DNA of 64,000 bases, taken from the NCBI GenBank assembly GCA_007844125.1, contig CM017567.1, positions 29,985,564 through 30,049,563 on the forward strand, in the 5' to 3' direction. Made by a program: the position numbers and the translations under genes. Under the pieces are notes generated by a model. It did not search any database. It worked only from the letters and a program-made list of their open reading frames with translations, and was not told where the DNA came from. This DNA is from Sinonovacula constricta (Eukaryota > Mollusca > Bivalvia > Cardiida > Solecurtidae). This document shows, one piece after another, positions 49,101 to 54,540 of the stretch (its first letter is position 1; every line of letters starts with the position of its first letter).

Positions 49101-49976
49101 CGGTACCTGTCAGAAGCCCACTTTCGGAATTTTGATTACAAAAACTTAATGTCATGCTTGAGCATCATAACAGTGTCACAGTAATATTTATAATATATAA
49201 TTTAAGTGTAATGTATAATAATAAGTACAAATGTATTTAAAATTTTAAATAAAACAATTATGATAAATGAAATTATTCTAAGTTGAAAAGAAGCATAACT
49301 CTGCCAAAATTAATCTAAGGGTTATCTACCCTATAGAACAGGGTTCTGCTTTTGATATTAAACAAGTATTTCAATCTTGAAATGAACATGTTGTATTGTT
49401 TTCAAAAATTGATCTTAACAAAAACCTTAACCAAAACAGAGAATTAAAAGTAAAAAATGGGGCATAACTCCGCTATAACTGTCTTTGGAAAATGTCATTT
49501 TGACAAGCGTTCTGCTTATGATATTTAGCAAGTATTTCACGCTTGATTCAAGTGAATACATCAATCTATGATAGTTTTTGAAAACAGCACGTAAACATGA
49601 AGATTAACTTATGCAGACAAGAGGATCATGACATAAGGTCCACTTTTTTCTCTTGAAATTAGCTTAGCTCCACCCCTCCCCATGTCTCCTATTTTTCTAA
49701 TCACAACCACTCCCACATGTCTCCCGTTTTCTAAGCCCCACCCCTCCACCATATCTACCAGTTTTCTAAGCCCCTACCCTCCTCCCCCATGTCTCCCATT
49801 TTTCTAATCCCCACCACTCCCAAATATCTCTCATTTTACTAGTGTTTTCAGCTATGTTGCTTACGCTTTCATCTGCTGAGCTGCCCTTGAGTCTCCAGAC
49901 CTTTTTCTGTCCATGGGCGTGTTCATCCCCATTTGAGGTGGTGGCATGCCAGGAGACATCCCTGGGCGGGGCATAC
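4134..49976 (-). CDS. SMARCD1: SMARCD1/BAF60 (Bap60), SWI/SNF complex subunit, 12 exons, N-terminus missing
   Basis: BAF60 is a nuclear scaffold subunit of SWI/SNF (BAF/PBAF) chromatin remodellers that links the complex to transcription factors. Twelve minus-strand exons join in frame into 432 residues plus a TAA stop: 49865-49976, 47288-47330, 46386-46508, 43304-43429, 40636-40755, 39471-39572, 31584-31745, 10661-10813, 7265-7345, 6562-6684, 5831-5932, 4134-4187. Visible blocks: a basic stretch (residues 37-43), the [18 protein letters not shown] block (about 55-72), the SWIB domain (about 209-285, [16 protein letters not shown]) and the C-terminal [10 protein letters not shown]. All sites are GT/AG; every intron is phase 0 except the first, which splits an Ala codon. 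Known animal homologues run about 500 residues, so about 70-90 N-terminal residues are probably encoded beyond 64000. Alternatively the ATG at the start of the first visible exon could initiate. The body matches fly Bap60 and vertebrate SMARCD1-3 equally; the symbol names the family. Confidence 0.96.
4981..5253 (-). mobile_element. SINE family B inserted in a SINE A relic, 14-bp target duplication
   Basis: A 273-bp insertion is flanked by perfect 14-bp direct repeats CCTGGGACAAATGT (4967-4980 and 5254-5267). Its minus strand begins near a B box (GGTTCGATCCC, 5222-5232); the A box is missing. The host sequence on both sides is SINE family A ('ccatccagctatttttgg' before, 'ctaagtagaaccattggtgg' after), so the nesting order is clear. 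Confidence 0.88.
5401..5645 (-). mobile_element. SINE family B, second copy with 12-bp target duplication
   Basis: A body nearly identical to 4981-5253 ('ggagacggtgtccacttgaa', 'gcttgagcgttagcaagg') is flanked by CGAGGAAAATGT at 5389-5400 and 5646-5657. It is truncated inside the tRNA head. This is the second insertion within about 420 bp. Confidence 0.87.
5831..5932 (-). CDS. SMARCD1: SMARCD1 window exon 11
   Basis: This 102-nt, phase 0 exon encodes [20 protein letters not shown] followed by [14 protein letters not shown]. Sites are tttccag and aag|gtcagt. Confidence 0.96.
5933..6561 (-). other. SMARCD1 intron, A-rich, no element recognised
   Basis: From 5940 to 6245 there is a run of 'aacacaaa' type repeats that is nearly pure A/C/T. 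The rest shows no element; 'aagggagataacta' at 6315-6328 is a short motif that also occurs, reversed, near 11446, 12053 and 12331. Confidence 0.4.
6562..6684 (-). CDS. SMARCD1: SMARCD1 window exon 10
   Basis: This 123-nt, phase 0 exon encodes [20 protein letters not shown], then [12 protein letters not shown] and SQTRDLK, as in the BAF60 C-terminal half. Sites are ccacag and aag|gtatgt. Confidence 0.95.
6908..7226 (-). mobile_element. SINE family B, longest copy with tRNA-like head
   Basis: On the minus strand it starts at the right end with a tRNA-like head: A-box-like TGGTAGCGCAATCGGTAGAG, then GTTTGATCCTGGG as the B box. The family body follows ('ggagacagtgtccacttgaa', 'tacccttatatttgcttgag') and ends in a 'tttattgggtt' tail. 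It shows that family B is tRNA-derived. Confidence 0.82.
7265..7345 (-). CDS. SMARCD1: SMARCD1 window exon 9
   Basis: This 81-nt, phase 0 exon encodes [20 protein letters not shown] followed by IANLDNK. Its acceptor (tttccag) lies only about 15 bp from the start of a 30-bp tandem array that fills 700 bp of the upstream intron. Confidence 0.95.
7360..8060. repeat. 30-bp minisatellite, about 23 units
   Basis: Head-to-tail units contain 'cattgcattggcttgtgatt' followed by 'tataatgaaa' or 'tattatgaaa'. Variants such as 'attaataatg' and 'cactggc' recur together, a sign of unit-block duplication. It lies in a SMARCD1 intron, starting about 15 bp from the acceptor of window exon 9. Because 30 is a multiple of 3, ORFs stay open on both strands; they are not coding. 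Confidence 0.95.
8430..10115. repeat. 31-bp minisatellite, about 53 units
   Basis: Units read 'aacttaggtcacaaggcaag' followed by 'atatctagaat', with sub-types 'cacagggcaag' and 'catctagaatt' or 'tctgcaataac'. It lies in the same intron as the 30-bp array but is unrelated in sequence. Each unit carries an AGGTCA hexamer. Confidence 0.95.
10505..10600 (-). repeat. SINE family A fragment
   Basis: The tags 'tatagcgacgtccaactatt' and 'tatatttgtctgggta' match the body of family A. It starts about 60 bp from the donor of window exon 8. Confidence 0.5.
10661..10813 (-). CDS. SMARCD1: SMARCD1 window exon 8
   Basis: This 153-nt, phase 0 exon encodes the end of the SWIB fold and the segment after it: [20 protein letters not shown], then EPIVINHVI and [11 protein letters not shown]. 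Sites are ttgcag and att|gtaagt. Confidence 0.96.
10814..12480 (-). other. SMARCD1 intron, AT-rich, no element recognised
   Basis: No exon was found. Three copies of 'atctccctttg' (near 11446, 12053 and 12331) are spaced irregularly; this motif may be the end of a dispersed element. Confidence 0.4.
12490..12705. repeat. Dispersed repeat copy (pair with 1690-1925)
   Basis: Ordered blocks are shared with 1690-1925 in the same orientation. It is followed by the 'gaccaagttt' type repeat that SINE C splits at 12886. Confidence 0.6.
12886..13169 (-). mobile_element. SINE family C, tRNA-derived, 10-bp target duplication
   Basis: A 284-bp element is flanked by ACCAAGTTTG at 12876-12885 and 13170-13179. 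Read on the minus strand it starts with a tRNA-like head (A-box-like TTCAGGTGGTAGAG, B box GGTTCAAACCC), then a body shared with 40120-40400 ('aggagggaagccact', 'ggggcacttatgaggtgc'). It splits an older dispersed repeat that continues on both sides. Confidence 0.9.
13180..13400. repeat. Dispersed repeat, continuation after SINE C
   Basis: Two successive versions of 'gaccaagtttggtgaagatt' and 'cctcaagt.tattaacaaggttttt' occur, matching 2200-2395. Confidence 0.55.
17441..19980. repeat. Satellite higher-order repeat, copy 1 (2540 bp)
   Basis: Begins at the unit with 'gtatgttttggcccc'. Rare variants (single 'agaaag' near 19164, 'gcccgaaagg' near 19557, 'gttcttcaag' near 18100) recur exactly 2540 bp later. 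Confidence 0.9.
19981..22520. repeat. Satellite higher-order repeat, copy 2 (2540 bp)
   Basis: An apparently perfect copy of 17441-19980. A third, diverged copy starts at 22871 after a 350-bp, three-unit insertion. Confidence 0.9.
26421..27960 (-). other. SMARCD1 intron, unique-looking AT-rich DNA
   Basis: The open frame at 26709-27119 has no coding character. 'aatctacaaaaaaaaa' and 'gtctgcaaaagta' occur in short tandem near 26820-26880. No element is recognised. Confidence 0.4.
27970..28745. repeat. Degenerate ~50-bp tandem repeat, about 15 units
   Basis: Units combine 'taaggggtaaattc', 'cacctacaac' and 'tttcagtgattta'. The array is diverged; weaker traces reach back to about 27190 ('tctttcagttgaataagttt'). 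Confidence 0.8.
28746..30430 (-). other. SMARCD1 intron, nothing recognised
   Basis: AT-rich sequence with a poly-T run at 28821-28837. No exon, RNA gene or element is visible. Confidence 0.4.
30430..30600. repeat. Three-copy ~60-bp tandem repeat
   Basis: 'ggttttgctagcttgctaga' and 'ttattttggcctgtttccca' recur about every 60 bp, with the last copy partial. Confidence 0.75.
30905..31090 (-). repeat. Diverged SINE family A copy
   Basis: The order 'gacaaccaagtattactgg', 'gacccaagacaaatgtctgg', 'aactggatgac' follows the family A body. The promoter part is decayed. Confidence 0.5.
31175..31290 (-). repeat. Decayed SINE family B fragment
   Basis: 'caatctttcagttatccaga' and 'acatgctgcttttgtcatt' resemble the family B body. 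Confidence 0.35.
31584..31745 (-). CDS. SMARCD1: SMARCD1 window exon 7, SWIB domain
   Basis: This 162-nt, phase 0 exon carries most of the SWIB (MDM2-like) domain: [19 protein letters not shown], then [13 protein letters not shown] and CDKYLEQ. Sites are atgtag and cag|gtaaag. It is isolated by a 20.8-kb intron downstream (10814-31583) holding the large satellite and a 7.7-kb intron upstream holding the hAT element. Confidence 0.97.
32420..32965. repeat. Degenerate AT-rich repeat in SMARCD1 intron
   Basis: Irregular units of 20-30 bp built on 'taggtaaaatgagatatttt'. The surrounding 31746-33676 has no exon or element, only poly-T/poly-A runs at 32349 and 32460. Confidence 0.65.
33677..33684. 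other. 8-bp target site duplication of the hAT element, left
   Basis: GTCTGGGT directly before the TIR; the same 8 bases follow the right TIR at 38018-38025. Confidence 0.93.
34161..37370 (+). CDS. hAT transposase with BED zinc finger, 3 exons, 694 aa, intact
   Basis: Exons 34161-34401, 35252-36527 and 36803-37370 join to 2085 nt with no stop until TAA. Splice sites are ACAG|gtaggc, ttcag|TT, CTAG|gtgtgt and tccag|GTTC; the codons split by introns restore Val81 and the Arg of VPRFK. The N-terminus is a BED finger (C26, C29, H46, H51 with [11 protein letters not shown]). The RNase-H-like core shows GLTADHWTS (D230), VDNAAPMG (D295), C314/H317 of PCFAHSMNL and, in the C-terminal hATC dimerisation region, [10 protein letters not shown] (E661). 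D230/D295/E661 fit the hAT catalytic triad. The usual 'WW' of hATC is FY here. The start has good context (aaaATGg). A poly(A) signal lies at 37619-37624. The protein cuts and pastes the element's DNA. A domesticated ZBED gene is less likely because of the intact TIRs and target duplication. Confidence 0.94.
37619..37624 (+). terminator. Poly(A) signal of the transposase gene
   Basis: AATAAA about 250 bp after the transposase stop and inside the right TIR. Confidence 0.55.
38080..38940. repeat. Degenerate 'aaacttgagcttaaatgtt' repeat, split by a SINE
   Basis: Irregular 25-45 bp units of 'tttaaacttgagcttaaat' occur before and after the SINE A copy at 38325-38500. The array is therefore older than the SINE. 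Confidence 0.75.
38325..38500 (-). mobile_element. SINE family A copy
   Basis: 'gaccaattatgaccattata', 'gctattttggtggagga' and, at the promoter end, the B box on the minus strand (GGTTCGAGTCC). It is 5'-truncated like 158-345. Confidence 0.72.
39225..39455 (-). mobile_element. SINE family A, longest copy with tRNA-like head
   Basis: The minus strand starts 'ggggtgcccatggtcaagtg' with an A box (TGGTCAAGTGG) and a B box GGTTCAAGTCC about 50 bases on, then the family body. It shows that family A is tRNA-derived. It ends about 15 bp from the donor of SMARCD1 window exon 6. Confidence 0.85.
39471..39572 (-). CDS. SMARCD1: SMARCD1 window exon 6
   Basis: This 102-nt, phase 0 exon encodes [20 protein letters not shown] followed by [14 protein letters not shown], directly before the SWIB domain. 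Sites are tttacag and cag|gtatac. A SINE (39225-39455) starts only about 15 bp into the following intron. Confidence 0.96.
39740..40110. repeat. Purine-rich GA repeat
   Basis: Variants of 'agagagataaagaaagactg' are repeated irregularly. The purine-rich strand is the plus strand, so the SMARCD1 pre-mRNA carries a long polypyrimidine stretch upstream of the window exon 6 acceptor. Confidence 0.8.
40120..40400 (-). mobile_element. SINE family C, second copy
   Basis: Matches 12886-13169 throughout, with the tRNA head at the right end (B-box-like GTTCAAACCCC, A-box-like CTCAGGTAGTAGAG). Imperfect flanking repeats 'aaaagggcagag' and 'aaaagggaagag' are the likely target duplication. Confidence 0.85.
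40636..40755 (-). CDS. SMARCD1: SMARCD1 window exon 5
   Basis: This 120-nt, phase 0 exon encodes a variable Ser-rich start ([13 protein letters not shown]), then [20 protein letters not shown] and PDNHLVE, a strongly conserved BAF60 block. Sites are gttgtag and gag|gtgggt. Confidence 0.96.
41030..41470. repeat. ~43-bp tandem repeat, about 10 units
   Basis: 'gcaatttgattgtctgatg', 'taacagtgccaa' and 'aatgaaaatgaa' recur in order with moderate divergence. It lies in the 40756-43303 intron. Confidence 0.88.
41471..43303 (-). other. SMARCD1 intron, no gene; G-run at 42819-42846
   Basis: AT-rich sequence. At 42819-42846 the plus strand has four or more G-runs separated by one or two T, a possible G-quadruplex on the non-transcribed side. 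Nothing else is recognised. Confidence 0.45.
43304..43429 (-). CDS. SMARCD1: SMARCD1 window exon 4
   Basis: This 126-nt, phase 0 exon encodes [18 protein letters not shown], an acidic linker, then [15 protein letters not shown], matching the conserved BAF60 region after the coiled segment. Sites are tttccag and gat|gtaagt. Confidence 0.96.
43810..43935. repeat. Dispersed repeat scrap ('gagttatggttcttgtacac')
   Basis: Reads 'gcagtaactcc', 'aacagagttatggttcttg', 'tacactgcactcctcctcat'. The style resembles 49290-49600 and repeats I recall from bivalve genomes. The rest of 43430-44680 shows nothing else. Confidence 0.4.
44680..46385. repeat. 33-bp minisatellite touching a SMARCD1 splice donor, about 51 units
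   Basis: Plus-strand units read 'ccttcagtctcaccagaccc' then 'ttctaccattata'. A sub-type has 'ttcatagtctc'. The right end runs without a gap into the donor of window exon 3: on the minus strand the donor is ATGAAG|gtataatg and every unit repeats GAAGGTATAATG. 33 = 11 x 3 explains the long ORFs on the minus strand (11-residue repeats); they are not coding. Confidence 0.96.
46386..46508 (-). CDS. SMARCD1: SMARCD1 window exon 3
   Basis: This 123-nt, phase 0 exon encodes [20 protein letters not shown] followed by [21 protein letters not shown], one of the most conserved BAF60 blocks. The acceptor is ctttaag. The donor AAG|gtataa is unusual because the intron's 33-bp tandem array begins right at it, so the sequence around the donor is repeated about 50 times downstream. 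Reading through the donor meets a TAA stop at the second intronic codon. Confidence 0.95.
46824..46976. mobile_element. 153-bp MITE, TA target site, Tc1/mariner (pogo/Tigger-like) ends
   Basis: The left end CAGTAGAAACTCGGTAATCTG region and the right end (reverse complement CAGTAGAAACTCCCTAAACTG region) agree at 17 of the first 21 positions. TA occurs immediately outside both ends (46822-46823 and 46977-46978). No coding capacity. The CAGT start and TA duplication suggest a Tc1/mariner superfamily non-autonomous element. Confidence 0.8.
47288..47330 (-). CDS. SMARCD1: SMARCD1 window exon 2, basic micro-exon
   Basis: This 43-nt exon sits between a tttcag acceptor and a gtacct donor. It encodes the tail of an Ala codon, then [14 protein letters not shown], the lysine-rich motif directly before the [11 protein letters not shown] block in BAF60 proteins. 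It is the only exon here whose length is not a multiple of three apart from exon 1, so skipping it would shift the frame. Confidence 0.93.
47416..47860 (+). pseudogene. Non-LTR retrotransposon (CR1/L2-like) 3' end, decayed
   Basis: The plus frame starting near 47418 reads [20 protein letters not shown], then [13 protein letters not shown], then [11 protein letters not shown], a stop, [20 protein letters not shown] and [12 protein letters not shown], ending with TAA at 47757-47759. This is the typical tail of ORF2 in CR1/L2-type LINEs (the pattern LHWLPV...FKILxxxY and LWNxLPxxIR...FKxxLKxxLF). The Trp usually preceding that stretch is a TAG here. The AT-rich tail after the stop, with 'acgccgttgaatgtg' and 'caggcgtttcataaaat', resembles the 3'UTR of such elements. 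The upstream part is absent, so this is a 5'-truncated dead copy opposite to SMARCD1. Confidence 0.82.
48180..48530. mobile_element. Dispersed element ending in a near-perfect palindrome
   Basis: The stretch 'gagggccatccacataacat', 'ttataccatatatctaccct', 'ggtcagcagtttcagagatg' ends in a 33-nt hairpin (about 48487-48519): CAGCTCACCT pairs with AGGTGAGCTG, and the loop contains AGCATATGCT, itself a palindrome. I recall similar endings in bivalve repeats. The class (MITE or rolling-circle) is not determined. Confidence 0.5.
49290..49610. repeat. Two diverged ~175-bp tandem copies
   Basis: 'gcataactctgccaaaatta' versus 'gcataactccgctataactg', then 'gttctgcttttgatatt...caagtattt' versus 'gttctgcttatgatatt...caagtattt', in the same order. 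Confidence 0.6.
49670..49845. repeat. C-rich ~43-bp tandem repeat next to a splice donor, 4 units
   Basis: Units read 'catgtctcccatttttctaa' then 'ccccacccctcc'. On the SMARCD1 strand these are G-runs starting about 20 nt after the donor of window exon 1 (gt at 49864-49863). G-runs close to a donor are known intronic splicing enhancers; an effect here is inference. Confidence 0.8.
49865..49976 (-). CDS. SMARCD1: SMARCD1 window exon 1 (most upstream seen)
   Basis: This 112-nt exon follows a ttacag acceptor and ends at a GC|gtaagc donor. It reads two bases of a split codon, then an ATG, then a Met/Pro/Gly-rich stretch ([19 protein letters not shown]) typical of the poorly conserved BAF60 N-terminus, followed by [15 protein letters not shown]. 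It ends two bases into an Ala codon, which matches the single leading base of the next exon. Because the exon opens almost directly with ATG, it could be the first coding exon, but the family usually has more Pro/Gly-rich sequence upstream. Confidence 0.88.
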
Positions 49977-50230
49977 CTGTAACATAACAGTGATTGATTG
50001 GTCAATTACTGTGAGTTGGAAGTAGGTTAGTGGACTGAGGCTTGGAAGAGGACATTACTTTGATGGGCAAACCAGCCACATAAAAGTAATAGATTGGTCA
50101 GTAACCATCAGTGGGAGGTAGCTTGATGAATTGGGCAAACCAGGGAAAGTACTGGGGCGGTGCATACCTGTAATAAAATGGTAAGTTATTGGTCAGAACC
50201 ATTCAGCTGCAGGTGGTTAAGTAAAAATAT
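49960..50230. repeat. Tandem duplication including a copy of a 3' splice site
   Basis: 'gggcggggcatacctgtaa' at 49965-49983 (the real acceptor of window exon 1) recurs as 'gggcggtgcatacctgtaa' at about 50155-50173. Between and after lie three diverged copies of 'gattggtca..ac...cagt.gga.gtag'. The second acceptor would be a decoy. Confidence 0.7.
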
Positions 50231-50909
50231 AAACATAATCTAAAAAAGAATGCAACCATCACCAAGATGTTTTTCTATTTAATACCATTTAAAAGAAAAC
50301 AATTATTCTTTCTTATAATATATATTAACCTTTACTATATGTTAGGTAGAAAACTTACAATGTCAAAATTTTGTAATGACATATTTGTGGGACATAATTT
50401 TCTCATGTCATAGGTATTTTCTTTCTAGAAATATTTCTTCTTTCTAGAAATATGAATCTTAAAATTTATTTAAAGTGCTGACTCATCCTAAACTTGATAC
50501 TTCATGCTGACTCATCCTAAACTTGATGCTTCATACGTCACTCTGTGTTAGGCCTTTTTTCTACATACAAATAGCCTAAATGTTCCATCCCATCTACAAT
50601 TTCTCTAAAAATCCCTCCTATCAGGTTTCTGAAGCTGTATTTCTCTGTCATAAAATCTTTTCATTCCTTGTTTATGACTATTACTGACATTATTTATGAT
50701 ATTTTTATTTTTTTTTTTCAGATTTTTTTTTATTCAGATCTAAATACAATGTCAAAACATTGCCATCATTTATATGCAATTCTATACTATAATTTTTCTA
50801 AAGTAAAAAAAAACAAAACTTCAGAGTCCAACTAGTTCTTCACAAGGACATTTTATCAATATTATAATAAAGCTGTAACTTGACTCCTAGCCTGCATGGA
50901 CAGATTTTA

Positions 50910-53900
50910 TGATTCCTAGGTAAAAAGTGCAGATCTTGTTCAGCCAGAACCATGCTGGGCACCTTCTAATCTTGATCAGCCAGAACCAAGCTGGGAACCA
51001 TCTGATTTTGATTAGCCTGAGCCATGCTGGGCACCTTCTGATCTTGATCAGCCAAAACCATGCTGGAAGCCTTCTGACCTTGATGAACCAGAACCATGCT
51101 TTAAGCCTTCTGATCTTGATCAGCCAGAACCATTCTGGGAGCCATCTGATCTTGATGAGCCAGAACCATGCTGGAAGCCTTCTGATCAAGATCAGCCAGA
51201 ACCATGCTGGGAGCCATCTAATACAGATCAGCCAGAACCATGCTGACAGTCGTCTCATCTTGATCAGCCAGAACCATACTGGGAGCCCTCTGATCTTGAT
51301 CAGCCAGAACCATGCTTGGAGCCATCTGATCTTGATCAGCTAAAACCATGCTGGAAGAACTCTGAACTTGATTAGCCAGAACCAAGCTGGGAGCCATCTA
51401 ATCTAGATCAGCCAGAACCATGCTGGGAGCCATCTGATCTGGATCAGCCAGAACCATGCTGGGAGCCGTCTGATCTAGATCTGCCAGAACCTTGCTGGGA
51501 GCCTTCTGACCTTGATCAGCCAAAACCATGATAGAAGCCATCTGAACAAGATCAGCCAGAACTATGATGGAAGCCTTCTGATCAAGATTAGCCAGAACCA
51601 TGCTGGGAGCCTTCTGATCTTGATCGGCCAGAACCATGCTGGGAGCCTTCTGATCAAGATCAACCAGAACCATGCTGGGAGACTTCTGATCTTGATGAGC
51701 CAGAACCTTGCTGGGAGCCTTCTGATCAAGATCAGCCAGAACCATGTTGGGAGACTTCTGATCTTGATCAGCCAGAACCTTGCTGGGAGCCTTCTGACCT
51801 TGATCAGCCAGAACCATGCTGGAAGCCTTTTGATCTTGATGAGCCAGAACCATGCTGGGAGCCTTCTGATCTTGATCGGCCAGAACCATGCTGGGAGCCT
51901 TCTGATCTTGATTGGCCAGAACCATGCTGGGAGCCTTCTGATCTTGATCAGCCAGAACCATGCTGGGAGCCTTCTGATCTTGATCGGCCAGAACCATGCT
52001 GGGAGCCTTCTAATCTTGATCAGCCAGAACCATGCTGGGAGCCTTCTGATCTTGATCGGCCAGAACCATGCTGGGAGCCTTCTGATCAAGATCAACCAGA
52101 ACCATGCTTGGAGACTTCTGATCTTGATGAGCCAGAACCTTGCTGGGAGCCTTCTGATCAAGATCAGCCAGAACCATGTTGGGAGCCTTCTGATCTTGAT
52201 CAGCCAGAACCTTGCTGGGAGCCTTCTGACCTTGATCAGCCAGAACCATGCTGGGAGCCTTCTGATCTTGATGAGCCAGAACCTTGCTGGGAGCCTTCTC
52301 ATCATGATCAGCCAGAACAATGCTGGGAGCCGTATGATCTTGATAAGCCAGAACCATGCTGGGTGCCATCTCATCTTCATCAGCCAGAACCATGCTGGGT
52401 GCCATCTCATCTTCATCAGCCAGAACCATGCTGGAAGCCATCTGATCTTGACCAGCCAGAATCATGCTGGGAGCCTTCTGATCAAGATCAGCCAGAACCA
52501 TGCTTGAAGCTGTCTGATCTTGATCAGCCAGAACCATGCTGGAAGCCTTCTGATCAAGATCAGCCAGAACCATGCTGGGAGCCTTCTGATCAAGATCAGC
52601 CAGAACCATGCTTGAAGCTGTCTGATCTTGATCAGCCAGAACCATGCTGGGAGCCTTCTTATCATGATCAGCCAGAACAATGCTGGAACCATTCTGATCT
52701 TGATCAGCCAGAACCTTGCTGGGAGCCTTCTCATCATGATCAGCCAGAACCATGCTGGAACCCATCTGATCTTGATCAGCCAGAATCATGCTGGAAGCCC
52801 CCTGATCAAGATCAGCAAAAACTATGCTGGAAGCCCCTGATCAAGATCAGCAAAAACCGTGCTGGTAGCCCCTGATCAAGATCAGCAAAAACCATGCTGG
52901 AAGCCCCTGATCAAGATCAGCAAAAAACATGCTGGAAGCCCCTGATCAAGATCAGCCAGAACTATGCTGGAAGCCTTCTGATCTTGATCAGCCAGAACCA
53001 TGCTTGAAGCTTTCTGATCAAGATCAGCCAGAAACATGCTGGGAGCAATCTGATATTCATGAGCCAGAACCATGCTGGAAGCCCTCTGATCAAGATCAGC
53101 AAGAACCATACTGGGAGCATTCTGACCTTGATGAGCCAGAACCATGCTGGAAGCCCACTGATCAAGATCAGCAAGAACCATGCCTGAGGCTTCTTGATCA
53201 AGATCAGTCAGAACCATGCTGGAAGCCATCTGGTCTTGATTAGCTAGAACCTTGCAGGGAGCCTTATGATCTTGATCTGCCAGAACCATGCTGAAAGCCT
53301 TCTGATCTTGATCAGCCAGAACCATGCTTGAAGCTTTCTGTTCTTGATCAGCCAGAACCATACTTGAAGTCTTCTGATCAAGATCAGCCAGAACCATGCT
53401 GGAAGCCATCTGATCTTGATCAGTCAGAACCATGCTGAAAGCCTTCTGATCAAAATCAGCCAGAAACATGCTGGGAGCCATCTGATATTGATGAGCCAGA
53501 ACCATGCTGGAAGCCTTCTTATCTTGATCAGCCAGAAACATGCAGGAAGCCTTCTGATCAAGATAAGCCAGAACCATGCTGGGAGCCATCTGACATTGAT
53601 GAGCCAGAACAATGCTGGAAGCCTTCTTATCTTGATCAGCCAGAAACATGCTGGGAACCTTCTGCTCAAGATCAGCCAGAACCATGCTGGGAGCCATCTG
53701 ATTAAGATCAGCCAGAACCATGCTGGGAGTTATCTGATATTGATGAGCCAGAACAATGATGGAAGCCTTCTTATCTTGATCAGCCAGAAACATGCTGGGA
53801 GCCTTCTGCTCAAGATCAGCCAGAACCATGCTGGGAGCCATCTGATTAAGATCAGCCAGAACCACTCTGGGAGCCATCTGATTAAGATCAGCCAGAACCA

Positions 53901-54540
53901 CGCTGGGAGCCATCTGATTAAGATCAGCCAGAACCATGCTGGGAGCCGTCTGATTTTGATGAGCCAGAACCTTGCTGGAAACCATCTGATCTTGATTTGC
54001 CAGAACCTTGCTGGGAGCCTTCTGATCAAGATCAACCAGAACCTTGCTAGGAGCCTTCTGACCTTGATCAGCCAAAACCATGATAGAAGCCATCTGATCA
54101 AGATCAGCCAGAACTATGATGGAAGCCATCTGATCAAGATCAGCCACAACCATGCTGGAAGCCATCTGATCTTGATCAGTCAGAACCATGCTGGAACCCT
54201 TCTGATTAAGATCAGCCAGAAACATGCTGGGAGCCATCTGATATTGATGAGCCAGAACCATGCTGGGAGACATCTGATCTTGATCAGCCAGAACCATGCT
54301 GGGAGCCTTCTGATCAAGATCAGCCAGAACCATGCTGGGAGCCTTCTGATCAAGATCAGCCAGAACCATGCTGGGAGCCTTCTGATCTTGATCAGCCAGA
54401 ACCATGCTGGGAGCCTTCTGATCAAGATCAGCCAGAACCATGCTGGGAGCCTTCTGATCAAGATCAGCCAGAACCATGCTGGGAGCCATCTGATCTTGAT
54501 CAGCCAGAACCATGCTGGGAACTGTCTGATCAAGATTAAC
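50910..54540. repeat. 36-bp minisatellite, about 100 units, with a switching palindrome
   Basis: Units combine 'agccagaaccatgctgggag', 'ccttc' or 'ccatc', and a 12-mer that is mainly TGATCTTGATCA or TGATCAAGATCA; these two are reverse complements of each other. Sub-types (gatgagcc, gatcggcc, ctggaagcc, cttgaagc) recur in blocks. 36 = 12 x 3 keeps several frames open on both strands (up to 557 codons on the minus strand, 387 on the plus strand). These ORFs overlap each other and lie in an intron, so I do not call them genes. Confidence 0.96.
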
